Below are positions 16,864 to 25,876 of a stretch of 64,000 nt of DNA, piece after piece. The notes below the pieces were generated by a model that ran no database searches, was not told the origin of the DNA, and saw only the letters and a program-made list of their open reading frames with translations. Source of the stretch: Actinotalea alkalitolerans. GTDB lineage: Bacteria > Actinomycetota > Actinomycetes > Actinomycetales > Cellulomonadaceae. Position numbers and translations under genes: made by a program. The stretch lies in the NCBI RefSeq assembly GCF_023369855.1, contig NZ_JAMBPP010000003.1:124001-188000 (forward strand), in the 5' to 3' direction. The stretch's first letter is position 1; each line of letters starts with the position of its first letter.

Positions 16864-18667
16864 CCTCGAGCACAGCGGCGACGAGCTCTCCGATGCGTAC
16901 GGCCGCGGAGTCCACCGGCACCTGCTCACCGGCCGCACGGCCGCCGTCGGGGGACGCGGGCCCGCCTGAGCGCCGACGGACCTCGACGACACCGTCGGCC
17001 AGCCCTCGACCCACCACGACGATGACCGGGGCGCCGAGCAGCTCGGCGTCGGCGAACTTGACCCCCGGTGAGACCTTGGGTCGGTCGTCGTAGAGGACCT
17101 CGACACCCTGGGCGTGGAGCTCGGCCGCGAGCTCCTCGCAGGCGGCGAAGACCGCGGCGTCCTTGCCGGTGGCCACGAGGTGGACGTGCACCGGGGCGAC
17201 CTGGGCCGGCCAGGTCAGCCCGACCTCGTCGTGGTTGGTCTCGGCGAGAGCTGCCACCGCACGCGAGACACCGATGCCGTAGGACCCCATCGTCACGGTC
17301 ACGGCCTTGCCGTTCTCGTTGAGGACCTTGAGCCCCAAGGCGTCGGAGTACTTGCGCCCGAGCGCGAAGATGTGACCCATCTCGATGCCACGGGCGATCT
17401 CGAGCGGCCCGGACCCGTCGGGGGCAGGGTCGCCGGCACGCACCTCGGCGGCCTCGACCGTCCCGTCACCGACGAAGTCGCGGCCGGCCACCAGGTCGAA
17501 GACGTGACGCCCCTGCTCGTCGGCCCCGGTGATCCACCGGGTCCCGGGCACCACCCGCGGGTCGAGCAGGTACCGGACCGCGCGCTCGTCACCGGTGTTC
17601 AGACGACCGAGGACGCCGGGCCCGATGTACCCCTTGACGAGCTCGGGCCGGGCCGCGAAGTCGGCGTCGCCGGCAGCGACGACCGTGGCGGGGCTGACCG
17701 CTGCCTCGAGACGCTTGAGGTCGACCTCGCGATCACCCGGGAGCCCGATGACGACGAGCTCGCGCTCGCCCTGGGGATGGTCCAGGGCGACGACCACGTT
17801 CTTGAGGGTGTCCGCAGCGGTCCAGGGACGGTCGGGCCGCGCGAACCGCTCGTTGGCGAGAGCCACGAGCGTGTCGATCGTCGGGGTGTCCGGGGTGTCC
17901 TCGACGTGGGCAGCCGGGACGTCGTCGTGCGGGACGGGGTCAGGCACCGGGGTGGTCACGGCCTCGACGTTCGCGGCGTAGCCACCCGGTGACCGCACGA
18001 AGGTGTCCTCACCGATCGGAGTGGGCATGAGGAACTCCTCGCTCATCGAGCCACCCATCGCGCCCGAGACAGCGGTGACGATCACGACATCCATCCCCAG
18101 GCGCAGGAAGATCCGCTGGTACGCCTCGCGCTGGCGCCGGTAGGCGGCCTCGAGACCCGCGTCGTCCACGTCGAAGGAGTACGCGTCCTTCATGATGAAC
18201 TCGCGCCCGCGCAGGATGCCGGCACGAGGGCGGGCCTCGTCGCGGTACTTGGTCTGGATCTGGTAGAGCGCGAGCGGCAGGTCCTTGTACGAGGAGTAGA
18301 GATCCTTGACCAGGAGGGTGAACATCTCCTCGTGGGTGGGTGCCAGCAGGTACTCGGCGTCCTTGCGGTCGCGCAGGCGGAACACGTTCGGGCCGTACTC
18401 GGTCCACCGGCCGGTCGCCTCGTAGGGCTCACGCGGCAGCAGCGCCGGGAAGTGCACCTCCTGCGCACCGATGCCGTCCATCTCCTCACGCACGATCCGC
18501 TCGACCTTCGCCAGGACACGCAGCCCCAGGGGCAGCCAGGTGTAGATCCCGGGAGCGGCCCGGCGGATGTAGCCCGCTCGGACGAGAAGGCGGTGGCTCG
18601 CCACCTCGGCGTCGACCGGGTCCTCCCGCAAGGTCCGGACGAACAGGGTGGACATTCGCAGCAGCAT
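16859..18667 (-). CDS. proS: Prolyl-tRNA synthetase, bacterial type
   Basis: ProRS charges tRNA-Pro. The 602-residue protein has the class II core (motif 1 region [14 protein letters not shown], motif 2 [19 protein letters not shown]). An inserted YbaK-like editing domain lies at about residues 225-400 ([17 protein letters not shown]), then motif 3 ([17 protein letters not shown]), and a C-terminal anticodon domain begins [12 protein letters not shown]. The ATG at 18667 gives [16 protein letters not shown]. It has no Shine-Dalgarno but does have TACGCT 7 nt upstream, consistent with a leaderless mRNA. Confidence 0.97.
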   Translation of the reverse strand: MLLRMSTLFVRTLREDPVDAEVASHRLLVRAGYIRRAAPGIYTWLPLGLRVLAKVERIVREEMDGIGAQEVHFPALLPREPYEATGRWTEYGPNVFRLRDRKDAEYLLAPTHEEMFTLLVKDLYSSYKDLPLALYQIQTKYRDEARPRAGILRGREFIMKDAYSFDVDDAGLEAAYRRQREAYQRIFLRLGMDVVIVTAVSGAMGGSMSEEFLMPTPIGEDTFVRSPGGYAANVEAVTTPVPDPVPHDDVPAAHVEDTPDTPTIDTLVALANERFARPDRPWTAADTLKNVVVALDHPQGERELVVIGLPGDREVDLKRLEAAVSPATVVAAGDADFAARPELVKGYIGPGVLGRLNTGDERAVRYLLDPRVVPGTRWITGADEQGRHVFDLVAGRDFVGDGTVEAAEVRAGDPAPDGSGPLEIARGIEMGHIFALGRKYSDALGLKVLNENGKAVTVTMGSYGIGVSRAVAALAETNHDEVGLTWPAQVAPVHVHLVATGKDAAVFAACEELAAELHAQGVEVLYDDRPKVSPGVKFADAELLGAPVIVVVGRGLADGVVEVRRRSGGPASPDGGRAAGEQVPVDSAAVRIGELVAAVLEA

Positions 18668-18674
18668 GGGCGCC

Positions 18675-18680
18675 AGCGTA
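18675..18680 (-). promoter_or_regulatory. Candidate -10 hexamer for leaderless proS mRNA
   Basis: On the minus strand TACGCT is followed by 7 nt and the proS ATG. It fits TANNNT and supports the start at 18667 over the ATG at 18655. Confidence 0.45.
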
Positions 18681-18752
18681 GTGCGCACCGCACGCCCGCG
18701 ATGCAGCGTGCGGGGGGTCGCCGACGGACGCGGAGTCCGCCACGATGAGAGG

Positions 18753-19640
18753 GTGCCCGAGCTTCCCGAGGTCGAGGCGCTCGCCGAGATGCTGCGCGAG
18801 CGGCTGACCGGGCGTGCGATCCGACGGGTCGACGTCGGCACGATCAGCGCGCTCAAGACCTGGTCCCCCGCTCCTGCCGATCTGGTCGGCAGACCGGTGA
18901 CGGAGGTCCACCGGCACGGGAAGTGGCTGGACGTGGCCACCGGGGACCGCCCGACGGCCACGGACTCACCGGCTCCGCACCTGGTCGTGCACCTGGCCCG
19001 AGCAGGGTGGCTCCGCTGGTACGACACGGTGCCCTCGACGCCGGTCCGGCCCGGCCCCTCGCCCCTGGCTCTGCGCGTCGTGCTGGACGACGCGAGCGGC
19101 TTCGACCTCACCGAGGCAGGGACCCGCAAGCGACTCGCGGTGCACCTGGTGAACGACCCTCTGGATGTGCCAGCCATCGCCTCCCTGGGGGTGGACCCCC
19201 TCGGTCCCGACCTGACCGTGGAGAGGCTCGCCGCCCTGCTGGGCTCGACCAACCAGCAGATCAAGGGGTTGCTCCGCGACCAGGGGAAGATCGCGGGCAT
19301 CGGCAACGCCTACTCCGACGAGATCCTGCACGCCGCCCGGACGAGCCCTTTCGCGCTGACCCGGTCCCTCGAGCCGCAGGACGTCCGACGACTGCACGAG
19401 GCACTGCGGCGGGTGCTGGCCGAGGCGCTCGGGGCCGCCCGTGGGCGGCCCGCACGCGAGCTCAAGGACGCCAAGCGTCAGGGGATGCGCGTGCACGGAC
19501 GCACCGGGCAGCCCTGCCCGGTGTGCCAGGACACCGTCCGGGAGGTCTCGTTCGCCGACTCGTCGCTGCAGTACTGCCCGACCTGCCAGACCGGCGGTCG
19601 GCTGCTCGCCGACCGACGGATGTCCCGACTGCTGCGCTGA
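18753..19640 (+). CDS. Fpg/Nei family DNA glycosylase
   Basis: A 295-residue base-excision repair enzyme that would remove oxidized bases and cleave the abasic site. The N-terminus [13 protein letters not shown] supplies the catalytic proline (after Met removal) and glutamate. The beta-hairpin lysine is in HRHGKWLDV, and the H2TH region is [25 protein letters not shown]-x16-CPTC zinc finger closes the protein ([13 protein letters not shown] to YCPTCQ). The divergence of the N-terminus from canonical MutM (PELPEVETVRRGL) suggests the actinobacterial Fpg/Nei paralogue group, so no symbol is given. The start is the GTG at 18753. Divergent from proS. Confidence 0.9.
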   Translation: MPELPEVEALAEMLRERLTGRAIRRVDVGTISALKTWSPAPADLVGRPVTEVHRHGKWLDVATGDRPTATDSPAPHLVVHLARAGWLRWYDTVPSTPVRPGPSPLALRVVLDDASGFDLTEAGTRKRLAVHLVNDPLDVPAIASLGVDPLGPDLTVERLAALLGSTNQQIKGLLRDQGKIAGIGNAYSDEILHAARTSPFALTRSLEPQDVRRLHEALRRVLAEALGAARGRPARELKDAKRQGMRVHGRTGQPCPVCQDTVREVSFADSSLQYCPTCQTGGRLLADRRMSRLLR

Positions 19641-19656
19641 GGAGGGTGAGCGCGGG

Positions 19657-20550
19657 TCAGAACAGGATCGTGGCGTAGGTGCCGTGCTCCCGGAACCCGA
19701 CCCGACGGTAGGCCGCCAGGGCACGGGTGTTGTAGTGGTTGACGTACAGCGAGACGACCGGGGCGGTGGTGCGCAGGGTCCATGCGACGACCGCCGCCAT
19801 GCCGGACTCGGACAGACCCCGGCCGCGGTGCTGCGGGGCGACCCAGACCCCCTGGACCTGCGCGACGCGACTGCTGACCGCCCCGAGCTCGGCCTTGAAG
19901 ACCACCTCGGGCACCCCGTTCGTCGTGCCGACCCGGACCAGCGACCGCTCCTCGACGACCAGCGAGCGCACGCGCGCCTCGTAGGCACCCGTCGCGCCGG
20001 TCAGCGGGGAGTAGCCGACCTCCTCGACGAACATCTCGACGCAGGCGGGGAGCAGCACCGGGAGGTCGTCCAGGGTCGAGAGGCGCACGTTCGGGTCGGG
20101 TCGGACCCATGGCGTGTGATCGATCACCAGCGAGGGCTGGTCGGCCCGTACCTCACGCGCCGGACCCCAGGTGGGCTGGAGCCTCTCCCACAGGGCGAGC
20201 ACCGTCGCAGCCGGCCCGACGATCGACGAGCACCGGCGTCCCTGGCGGATCGCCGCACGGGCGAAGGCGTCGATCGCATCGGTGTCCTGCGCCGCACACA
20301 CCGGCACGAGGTTGGCACCGGCCCAGCAGACCGCGACGAGCGTGCCCTCGCGCTCGAACCCCCACAACGAGGCGCCGCCCCGGTGGGACCCGTTGGCGAT
20401 CGCGGTCTCGATCCGCGCCGCGGCGAGCACCGAGCCCACCGGGTCCTGGGCGCACAGCCGGAGGGCCTGACGCAGGTCGACGTCGACGACGACCGACCGC
20501 GCGGCGCCGACCTCGGTCCACGAGCCGCTCACGTTCGAATTCTGCACCAT
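19657..20550 (-). CDS. GNAT acetyltransferase with N-terminal DUF4081 domain
   Basis: A 297-residue protein with two GNAT-like halves. The first, about residues 20-160 (ALRLCAQDPVGSVLAAARIE, VCWAGANLVPVCA, RCSSIVGPAATVLALWERL), matches DUF4081. The second, from about 165, is a canonical GNAT domain with VQGVWVAPQHRGRGLSESG, carrying the QxxGxG acetyl-CoA loop, and LYVNHYNTRALAAYRRVGF. The gene sits next to ispG in many actinobacteria. Substrate unknown. Confidence 0.88.
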   Translation of the reverse strand: MVQNSNVSGSWTEVGAARSVVVDVDLRQALRLCAQDPVGSVLAAARIETAIANGSHRGGASLWGFEREGTLVAVCWAGANLVPVCAAQDTDAIDAFARAAIRQGRRCSSIVGPAATVLALWERLQPTWGPAREVRADQPSLVIDHTPWVRPDPNVRLSTLDDLPVLLPACVEMFVEEVGYSPLTGATGAYEARVRSLVVEERSLVRVGTTNGVPEVVFKAELGAVSSRVAQVQGVWVAPQHRGRGLSESGMAAVVAWTLRTTAPVVSLYVNHYNTRALAAYRRVGFREHGTYATILF

Positions 20551-20576
20551 GCCTGCCCACCCCGGCGCGTACGAGG

Positions 20577-21734
20577 TCAGGAGACCGAGACCACCGGTGC
20601 GCCACCGCCCTGCGGGGTCTCCATCGACTCGGCGATCTTGAGTGCCTCCTCGATCAACGTCTCCACGATCATCGACTCGGGCACGGTCTTGATCACCTCA
20701 CCCTTGACGAAGATCTGGCCCTTGCCGTTGCCCGAGGCGACGCCCAGGTCGGCCTCCCGGGCCTCACCCGGACCGTTGACCACGCAGCCCATGACGGCCA
20801 CCCGCAGCGGCACCTCCATCCCCTCGAGCCCGGCGGTGACGCGCTCGGCCAGCGAGTAGACGTCCACCTGGGCCCGTCCGCACGAGGGGCAGGAGACGAT
20901 CTCGAGCTTGCGCGGACGCAGGTTGAGCGACTGTAGGATCTGGATGCCGACCTTCACCTCCTCGACGGGGGGCGCAGAGAGGGAGACCCGGATGGTGTCG
21001 CCGATCCCCTGGCTCAGCAGCGCACCGAAGGCGGTCGCGGACTTGATCGTCCCCTGGAAGGCCGGGCCGGCCTCGGTGACCCCCAGGTGCAGCGGCCAGT
21101 CCCCACGCTCGGAGAGCATCTCGTAGGCGCGGACCATGATCACCGGGTCGTTGTGCTTGACCGAGATCTTGAAGTCGTGGAAGCCGTGCTCCTCGAACAG
21201 CGACGCCTCCCACACCGCCGACTCGACCAGCGCCTCCGGGGTCGCCTTGCCGTACTTCTCGAGCAGTCGCTTGTCGAGGGAGCCCGCGTTGACGCCGATC
21301 CGGATCGAGACCCCGGCGTCAGCAGCGGCCCGGGCGATGTCAGCCACCTGGTCGTCGAACTTGCGGATGTTGCCCGGGTTGACCCGGACCGCCGCGCACC
21401 CGGCGTCGATCGCCGCGAAGACGTACTTGGGCTGGAAGTGGATGTCGGCGATCACCGGGATCTGCGACTTGCGCGCGATGATCGGCAGGGCCGCCGCGTC
21501 CTCCTCGGTGGGGCAGGCGACCCGCACGATGTCGCAGCCCGACGCGGTCAGCTCAGCGATCTGCTGCAGCGTCGCGTTGATGTCGGTCGTCTTGGTCGTC
21601 GTCATCGACTGCACCGAGACGGGGGCGTCCCCACCCACGTGCAACGAGCCGACCTTGATCTTGCGCGTCGGTCGGCGCGGGGCGAGGACGGGGGGTGGGG
21701 CTTCTGGCATGCCGAGGCTGATGGGGATGCTCAC
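20577..21734 (-). CDS. ispG: 4-hydroxy-3-methylbut-2-enyl-diphosphate synthase (flavodoxin)
   Basis: IspG (GcpE) converts MEcPP to HMBPP in the MEP isoprenoid pathway using a 4Fe-4S cluster. The 385-residue protein has the TIM-barrel start ([29 protein letters not shown]) and the cluster ligands in [11 protein letters not shown] and [17 protein letters not shown] (three Cys plus Glu). The GTG at 21734 has GATAAT 6 nt upstream and no Shine-Dalgarno, suggesting a leaderless mRNA. It follows the site-2 protease gene, and the other MEP gene dxr is 15 kb away beyond the polyamine locus. Confidence 0.97.
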   Translation of the reverse strand: MSIPISLGMPEAPPPVLAPRRPTRKIKVGSLHVGGDAPVSVQSMTTTKTTDINATLQQIAELTASGCDIVRVACPTEEDAAALPIIARKSQIPVIADIHFQPKYVFAAIDAGCAAVRVNPGNIRKFDDQVADIARAAADAGVSIRIGVNAGSLDKRLLEKYGKATPEALVESAVWEASLFEEHGFHDFKISVKHNDPVIMVRAYEMLSERGDWPLHLGVTEAGPAFQGTIKSATAFGALLSQGIGDTIRVSLSAPPVEEVKVGIQILQSLNLRPRKLEIVSCPSCGRAQVDVYSLAERVTAGLEGMEVPLRVAVMGCVVNGPGEAREADLGVASGNGKGQIFVKGEVIKTVPESMIVETLIEEALKIAESMETPQGGGAPVVSVS

Positions 21735-21740
21735 CGCACC

Positions 21741-21746
21741 ATTATC
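21741..21746 (-). promoter_or_regulatory. Candidate -10 hexamer for leaderless ispG mRNA
   Basis: GATAAT on the minus strand, 6 nt before the GTG of ispG. It is the best -10 match seen in the window. No clear -35 is visible at 17-18 nt spacing. Confidence 0.5.
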
Positions 21747-21775
21747 GCCCTACCCGCGGCCGGCGCCGCGCGAGG

Positions 21776-23095
21776 TCAGAAGGTGATGGGCCGGACGAGG
21801 TCGGCGTAGACCAGCAGGACCATGACGACGGCGAGCACCGCGAACACCCCGTAGGCCAGCGGCATCATCCGTGCGACGTCCGCAGGGCCGGGCAGCGAGA
21901 CCCCGCGCCACCGGGCGAGCTGACGCCGCCCACCCTCCCAGAGCGCTCCGGCGACGTGCCCGCCGTCGAGCGGCAGCAGCGGGATGAGGTTGAAGGCGAA
22001 GAGGGCGACGTTGAGCGAGGCGAGCAGGAGCAGCATGCTGGCCACGCGCTCGGCGAGGCCGAACCCCGGGGACTCGTCCGCCGCGATCTCACCCGCGAAC
22101 CGGCCGATGCCGACCACGCCCACGACCCCTGAACCGTCGCGGGTACCCCCGCCGAAGGTCGACTGCGCGACCTGGGCGACATGGACGGGCAGGGTCGCGA
22201 CGATCTTGACCGTCTCCCACACGACCGTCCCGACGGTGCTCGGCACCGCGGACAGCGGCTGACGTTCGAGCTGGGGTGCCGGGCCCACGCCGAGGAAACC
22301 GACCGTGTCGGTCAGCGGCTCGCCGTCGGCCCCGAGCACCGGCTCGCGCTGCTCGTCGTAGACGGGGCGCTCGGCCAGCAGCGGCACGACCTCGAGGCGC
22401 ACCTGCTGGCCTTCGCGCTCGACGACCATCGACACCGGGATGCCGCCCGAGGCCCGGATCGCCGTCTCGAGCTCGGTCCAGGTCGCGATCTCCGCGCCGC
22501 CGAAGGCCACCACCCGGTCGCCCGGCTCGATCCCCGCCGCCGCGGCAGGGGCAGCAGGGTCCTGGGCGGTGCACTCCCGGTCGGGATCGGCGTCGAGCGG
22601 CACGACGCACTGGCTCACGGTCGCCACCGTCGTCGAGGCACCGCCCGGCAGGCCGATGCCCACCAGGACCACCCCGATCAGCACGATCGCGATCAGCAGG
22701 TTCATCACCGGCCCGCCCAGCATCACCACGAGCTTCTTGGGGGTGCTGAGGCGGAAGAACGCCCGGTGGTCCTCCCCGGGGTGGATCTCCTCGGCGCTCG
22801 CCTCCCGGGTGGCCTGCGCGAGCTCGGCGAGCCGACCGGTCCGGGGTCGCGCGCCCACGGCCTCGGCCGTCGCGAACATCCCCACCAGCCGGACGTAGCC
22901 GCCCAGGGGGATCGCCTTGAACCCGTACTCGGTCTCGCCGCGCGTACGCGACCACAGGGTGGGGCCGAAGCCGACCATGAACTGACTGACCCGAACCCCG
23001 AACCGCTTGGCGGGCACCATGTGACCCACCTCGTGCAGGGCGATCGAGACCAGCACGCCGACGACGAGAACGAGCACGCCGACCAGGTACGCCAT
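21776..23095 (-). CDS. rseP: Site-2 type intramembrane metalloprotease (RseP/Rip1 family, M50)
   Basis: A 439-residue membrane protease that would cleave anti-sigma factors or other membrane substrates. The first transmembrane helix carries the zinc motif HEVGH at residues 21-25. One PDZ domain lies about residues 195-280 (AGIEPGDRVVAFGGAEI). The second zinc-side motif is in LIPLLPLDGGHVAGAL near residue 380, and a final hydrophobic helix follows. GGAGG precedes the ATG at 23095. The gene is directly upstream of ispG, as in other actinobacteria. Its leader contains alternative inverted repeats (23140-23199). Confidence 0.94.
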   Translation of the reverse strand: MAYLVGVLVLVVGVLVSIALHEVGHMVPAKRFGVRVSQFMVGFGPTLWSRTRGETEYGFKAIPLGGYVRLVGMFATAEAVGARPRTGRLAELAQATREASAEEIHPGEDHRAFFRLSTPKKLVVMLGGPVMNLLIAIVLIGVVLVGIGLPGGASTTVATVSQCVVPLDADPDRECTAQDPAAPAAAAGIEPGDRVVAFGGAEIATWTELETAIRASGGIPVSMVVEREGQQVRLEVVPLLAERPVYDEQREPVLGADGEPLTDTVGFLGVGPAPQLERQPLSAVPSTVGTVVWETVKIVATLPVHVAQVAQSTFGGGTRDGSGVVGVVGIGRFAGEIAADESPGFGLAERVASMLLLLASLNVALFAFNLIPLLPLDGGHVAGALWEGGRRQLARWRGVSLPGPADVARMMPLAYGVFAVLAVVMVLLVYADLVRPITF

Positions 23096-23139
23096 CAGAG
23101 CCTCCGACCGCCCGGGCGCAGCGCTCGGGCACAGGGTTG

Positions 23140-23199
23140 TCACCGGCACGCGGTCCGCGTGCCGGTCCCATCATCCCCCGTGACGGTGCGTGCCGGTGA
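23140..23199 (-). promoter_or_regulatory. Three-element inverted repeat in the rseP/gabT divergent region
   Basis: TCACCGGCACGC (23140-23151) can pair with GCGTGCCGG (23157-23165, loop of 5) or with the full 12-mer GCGTGCCGGTGA (23188-23199). The two pairings exclude each other. The element lies 45-104 nt above rseP and about 85 nt above gabT. It could be an RNA switch in the rseP leader or a multi-site operator. No function is assigned. Confidence 0.4.
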
Positions 23200-23271
23200 C
23201 GCGTCCGCGGGCAGCGAACAGTACGACGGAAAACATCGGTCTCGACCCTGCCCTGCTGCGGTTCTGCGCAC

Positions 23272-23277
23272 TAGCAT
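23272..23277 (+). promoter_or_regulatory. Candidate -10 hexamer for leaderless gabT mRNA
   Basis: TAGCAT ends 6 nt before the gabT ATG, and there is no ribosome binding site in between. Confidence 0.45.
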
Positions 23278-23283
23278 CACCTC

Positions 23284-24666
23284 ATGACCGAGGGATCCGC
23301 ACCGCTGACCGATCTCCACCCCCGTGACCTACCCCAACGGCGCCTGCTCCGCACCGCCGTCCCCGGCCCTCGGTCCACCGCGCTGCACGATCGCCGCCGC
23401 ACCGCTGTCGCCGCGGGTGTCTCGAGCACCCTGCCGGTGTACGTCGAGCGGGCAGGTGGCGGGGTGGTCGTGGACGTCGACGGCAACTCGTTCATCGACC
23501 TCGGGTCGGGCATCGCCGTCACCTCGGTCGGCAGTGCCGCACCCGCCGTGGTCCGGGCGGTCAGCGCCCAGGTCGAGGACTTCACCCACACCTGCTTCAT
23601 GATCACGCCGTACGAGGAGTACGTCCAGGTGTGCGAGGCCCTCGCCCGCCTCACCCCGGGAGACCACGAGAAGCGCAGCATCCTGGTCAACTCGGGCGCC
23701 GAGGCGGTCGAGAACGCCGTCAAGATCGCCCGGCGCGCGACCGGTCGGCCCGCGGTCGTGGTGCTCGACCACGCCTACCACGGACGCACCAACCTCACGA
23801 TGGCGATGACGGCCAAGGCCATGCCCTACAAGACCGGCTTCGGCCCGTTCGCGGGCGAGGTCTACCGCGTACCGGGCTCCTACCCCCTGCGTGAGCCCGT
23901 GCCGCTGAGCGGCGCCGAGGCGGCGGCGCGGACCACGGCGACCATCGAGAAGCAGGTCGGCGCCGACCAGGTGGCCGCACTCGTCGTCGAGCCGATCCAG
24001 GGTGAGGGCGGGTTCGTCGTCCCGGCCCCGGGGTTCCTCCCCGCCCTGGCCGACTGGTGCACCCGGCAGGGTGTGCTCCTCGTCGCCGACGAGGTGCAGA
24101 CCGGCTTCGCCCGCACCGGCGCGATGTTCGCGTGCGACCACGAGGGTGTCGTGCCCGATCTGGTGACCCTGGCCAAGGGGATCGCCGGCGGACTGCCCCT
24201 GGCGGCCGTCACCGGTCGTGCCGCGATCATGGACGCCGTGCACCCCGGCGGGCTGGGCGGGACCTTCGGAGGCAACCCGCTGGCCTGCGCCGCGGCACTG
24301 GCCACCTTCGCGATGATCGCGGAGCACGACCTGACCGGTGCCGCGCGACGGATCGAGGCCGTCGCCATGCCACGCCTGCGCGACCTCGCCCGTCGGGCGC
24401 CCCAGGTCGCCGAGGTCCGCGGCCGCGGCGCGATGCTCGCCCTCGAGCTGGTCCGGCCCGGGACGCTCGAGCCCGACGCCGCCGAGACCGCCCGGGTCGC
24501 CCGCGAGTGCGCGCAGCAGGGGGTGCTGGTGCTGACCTGCGGCACCTACGGCAACGTGGTCCGCCTCCTGCCACCGCTGGTCATCGAGCACGACCTGCTG
24601 CGCGAGGCGCTCGACGTCCTTGACACCGTCCTGACCGGGGTCGCCTCGACGTCGTCGCCCACCTGA
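23284..24666 (+). CDS. gabT: 4-aminobutyrate aminotransferase
   Basis: GabT moves the amino group of GABA to 2-oxoglutarate, giving succinate semialdehyde. The 460-residue class III PLP enzyme has LVNSGAEAVENAVKIARR (PLP phosphate loop), LDHAYHGRTNLTMAMT, VVEPIQGEGGFVVP, VADEVQTGFARTG (the Asp that binds the pyridine nitrogen) and TLAKGIAGGLPLAAV, where K is the Schiff-base lysine. Family length is normal. It marks the left edge of the polyamine locus and is convergent with the diguanylate cyclase gene. Confidence 0.92.
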   Translation: MTEGSAPLTDLHPRDLPQRRLLRTAVPGPRSTALHDRRRTAVAAGVSSTLPVYVERAGGGVVVDVDGNSFIDLGSGIAVTSVGSAAPAVVRAVSAQVEDFTHTCFMITPYEEYVQVCEALARLTPGDHEKRSILVNSGAEAVENAVKIARRATGRPAVVVLDHAYHGRTNLTMAMTAKAMPYKTGFGPFAGEVYRVPGSYPLREPVPLSGAEAAARTTATIEKQVGADQVAALVVEPIQGEGGFVVPAPGFLPALADWCTRQGVLLVADEVQTGFARTGAMFACDHEGVVPDLVTLAKGIAGGLPLAAVTGRAAIMDAVHPGGLGGTFGGNPLACAAALATFAMIAEHDLTGAARRIEAVAMPRLRDLARRAPQVAEVRGRGAMLALELVRPGTLEPDAAETARVARECAQQGVLVLTCGTYGNVVRLLPPLVIEHDLLREALDVLDTVLTGVASTSSPT

Positions 24667-24673
24667 GGCGGGA

Positions 24674-25876
24674 TCAGGTCGAGGCCAGCACGACCCGGTT
24701 GCGCCCTGCGGCCTTGGCCGCATACATCAGCCCGTCGACCCGGGCGAGCACGTCGAGCGCCCCCTCGCCGGGCCGCATCATCGCCACACCGAAGCTGCCG
24801 GTGACCGCGACGCCGGTGCTCAGACGGGTCGCCTCGGGCAGTGCCGACCGCAGCCGCTCGGCGAGCTCGCGGGCGCGGTCGGCGTCGACCCCGGGCGCCA
24901 CCACGACGAACTCCTCCCCACCCAGCCGGGCCACCAGGTCCTGCTTGCGCACCAGCCCCTCCAGGAGAGCCGCAGCGGTGCACAGGACGTCGTCGCCCAC
25001 CGCGTGCCCGTGCTCGTCGTTGACCTCCTTGAAGCGGTCGAGGTCGAGGAAGATCACGGCCACCGGCCCAGGGAGCGGCCTGCGCGGGACCTCGGCGTCG
25101 GTGACCTCCTCGGCCGCCCCGGTCCCCGAGCCGTCGCGACGCGACCCGTACCCACCAGGGTCGAGGCGCTCTGCCTGGTGGGCGAGCTCCTCGACGAGCC
25201 GTCGCCGGTTGGCCAGACCGGTGAGCGCGTCGCTGTAGGCCAGGTCACGGTAGCTGTGGGCCTCCTGCTTGGCGTGCTCGGTGGCGATGAACGCCTGCGC
25301 GGCACGCTCCTTGGCGCGCGACAGCACGTGCAGCAGCACACCGATGACCACGAGGTAGATGCAGTACCGCAGCAGGTCGACGACGTGCTCCTGACCACCC
25401 TCCCGGGTGAGGAGCACGGCCAGGCCGGTCACGCAGACCGCGGCCGTGACCACCGCCCCCCGCCACACCGCGGCCCGGGTCGGGTGCAGCAGGTACCCCA
25501 CCACGAGGAAGACGATCAGCCCCATGAAGGTCGTGGGGAACAACGCGTGCCAACCGTCGGTCACGTCGGGCGACGTGCCCAGGCGCACACCCATCATCAC
25601 GACCCACAGGACCTGCGCCCCGGTCAGGGTCACCCGCGAGACCAGCTGCGCGTGCTGCGGACGGCGCACGAGCACCCAGGTGAAGAACAGCAGGTAGAGC
25701 AGCCCGGGCGGGGCGGCGAAGCGCATGACCGGGTCCTGCGGAGCACGGATCAGGTAGACCACGATGATCGACGGGACACCGATGAGCAGGCCCAGCACGA
25801 GCACCTGGCGACGGAGCGCGACCAGGTCTGCGCTGAAGCCGCGCAGACCCTCCTCGGAGCTCGGTCGTGTGCTCAT
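24674..25876 (-). CDS. Membrane-bound diguanylate cyclase (GGDEF domain)
   Basis: A 400-residue protein expected to make cyclic di-GMP from two GTP. About six hydrophobic segments fill residues 15-190, with no recognisable sensor family. The GGDEF domain runs from about 215 to 400: DALTGLANRRRLVEEL, an inserted Gly/Arg-rich loop of about 35 residues, VIFLDLDRFKEVNDEHGHAVGDD, then GGEEF at 319-323. An inhibitory I-site RKQD sits five residues before GGEEF, so both activity and product inhibition look intact. Its ATG overlaps the stop of the saccharopine-dehydrogenase-like gene by 4 nt (ATGA), so the two are coupled. Confidence 0.92.
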   Translation of the reverse strand: MSTRPSSEEGLRGFSADLVALRRQVLVLGLLIGVPSIIVVYLIRAPQDPVMRFAAPPGLLYLLFFTWVLVRRPQHAQLVSRVTLTGAQVLWVVMMGVRLGTSPDVTDGWHALFPTTFMGLIVFLVVGYLLHPTRAAVWRGAVVTAAVCVTGLAVLLTREGGQEHVVDLLRYCIYLVVIGVLLHVLSRAKERAAQAFIATEHAKQEAHSYRDLAYSDALTGLANRRRLVEELAHQAERLDPGGYGSRRDGSGTGAAEEVTDAEVPRRPLPGPVAVIFLDLDRFKEVNDEHGHAVGDDVLCTAAALLEGLVRKQDLVARLGGEEFVVVAPGVDADRARELAERLRSALPEATRLSTGVAVTGSFGVAMMRPGEGALDVLARVDGLMYAAKAAGRNRVVLAST

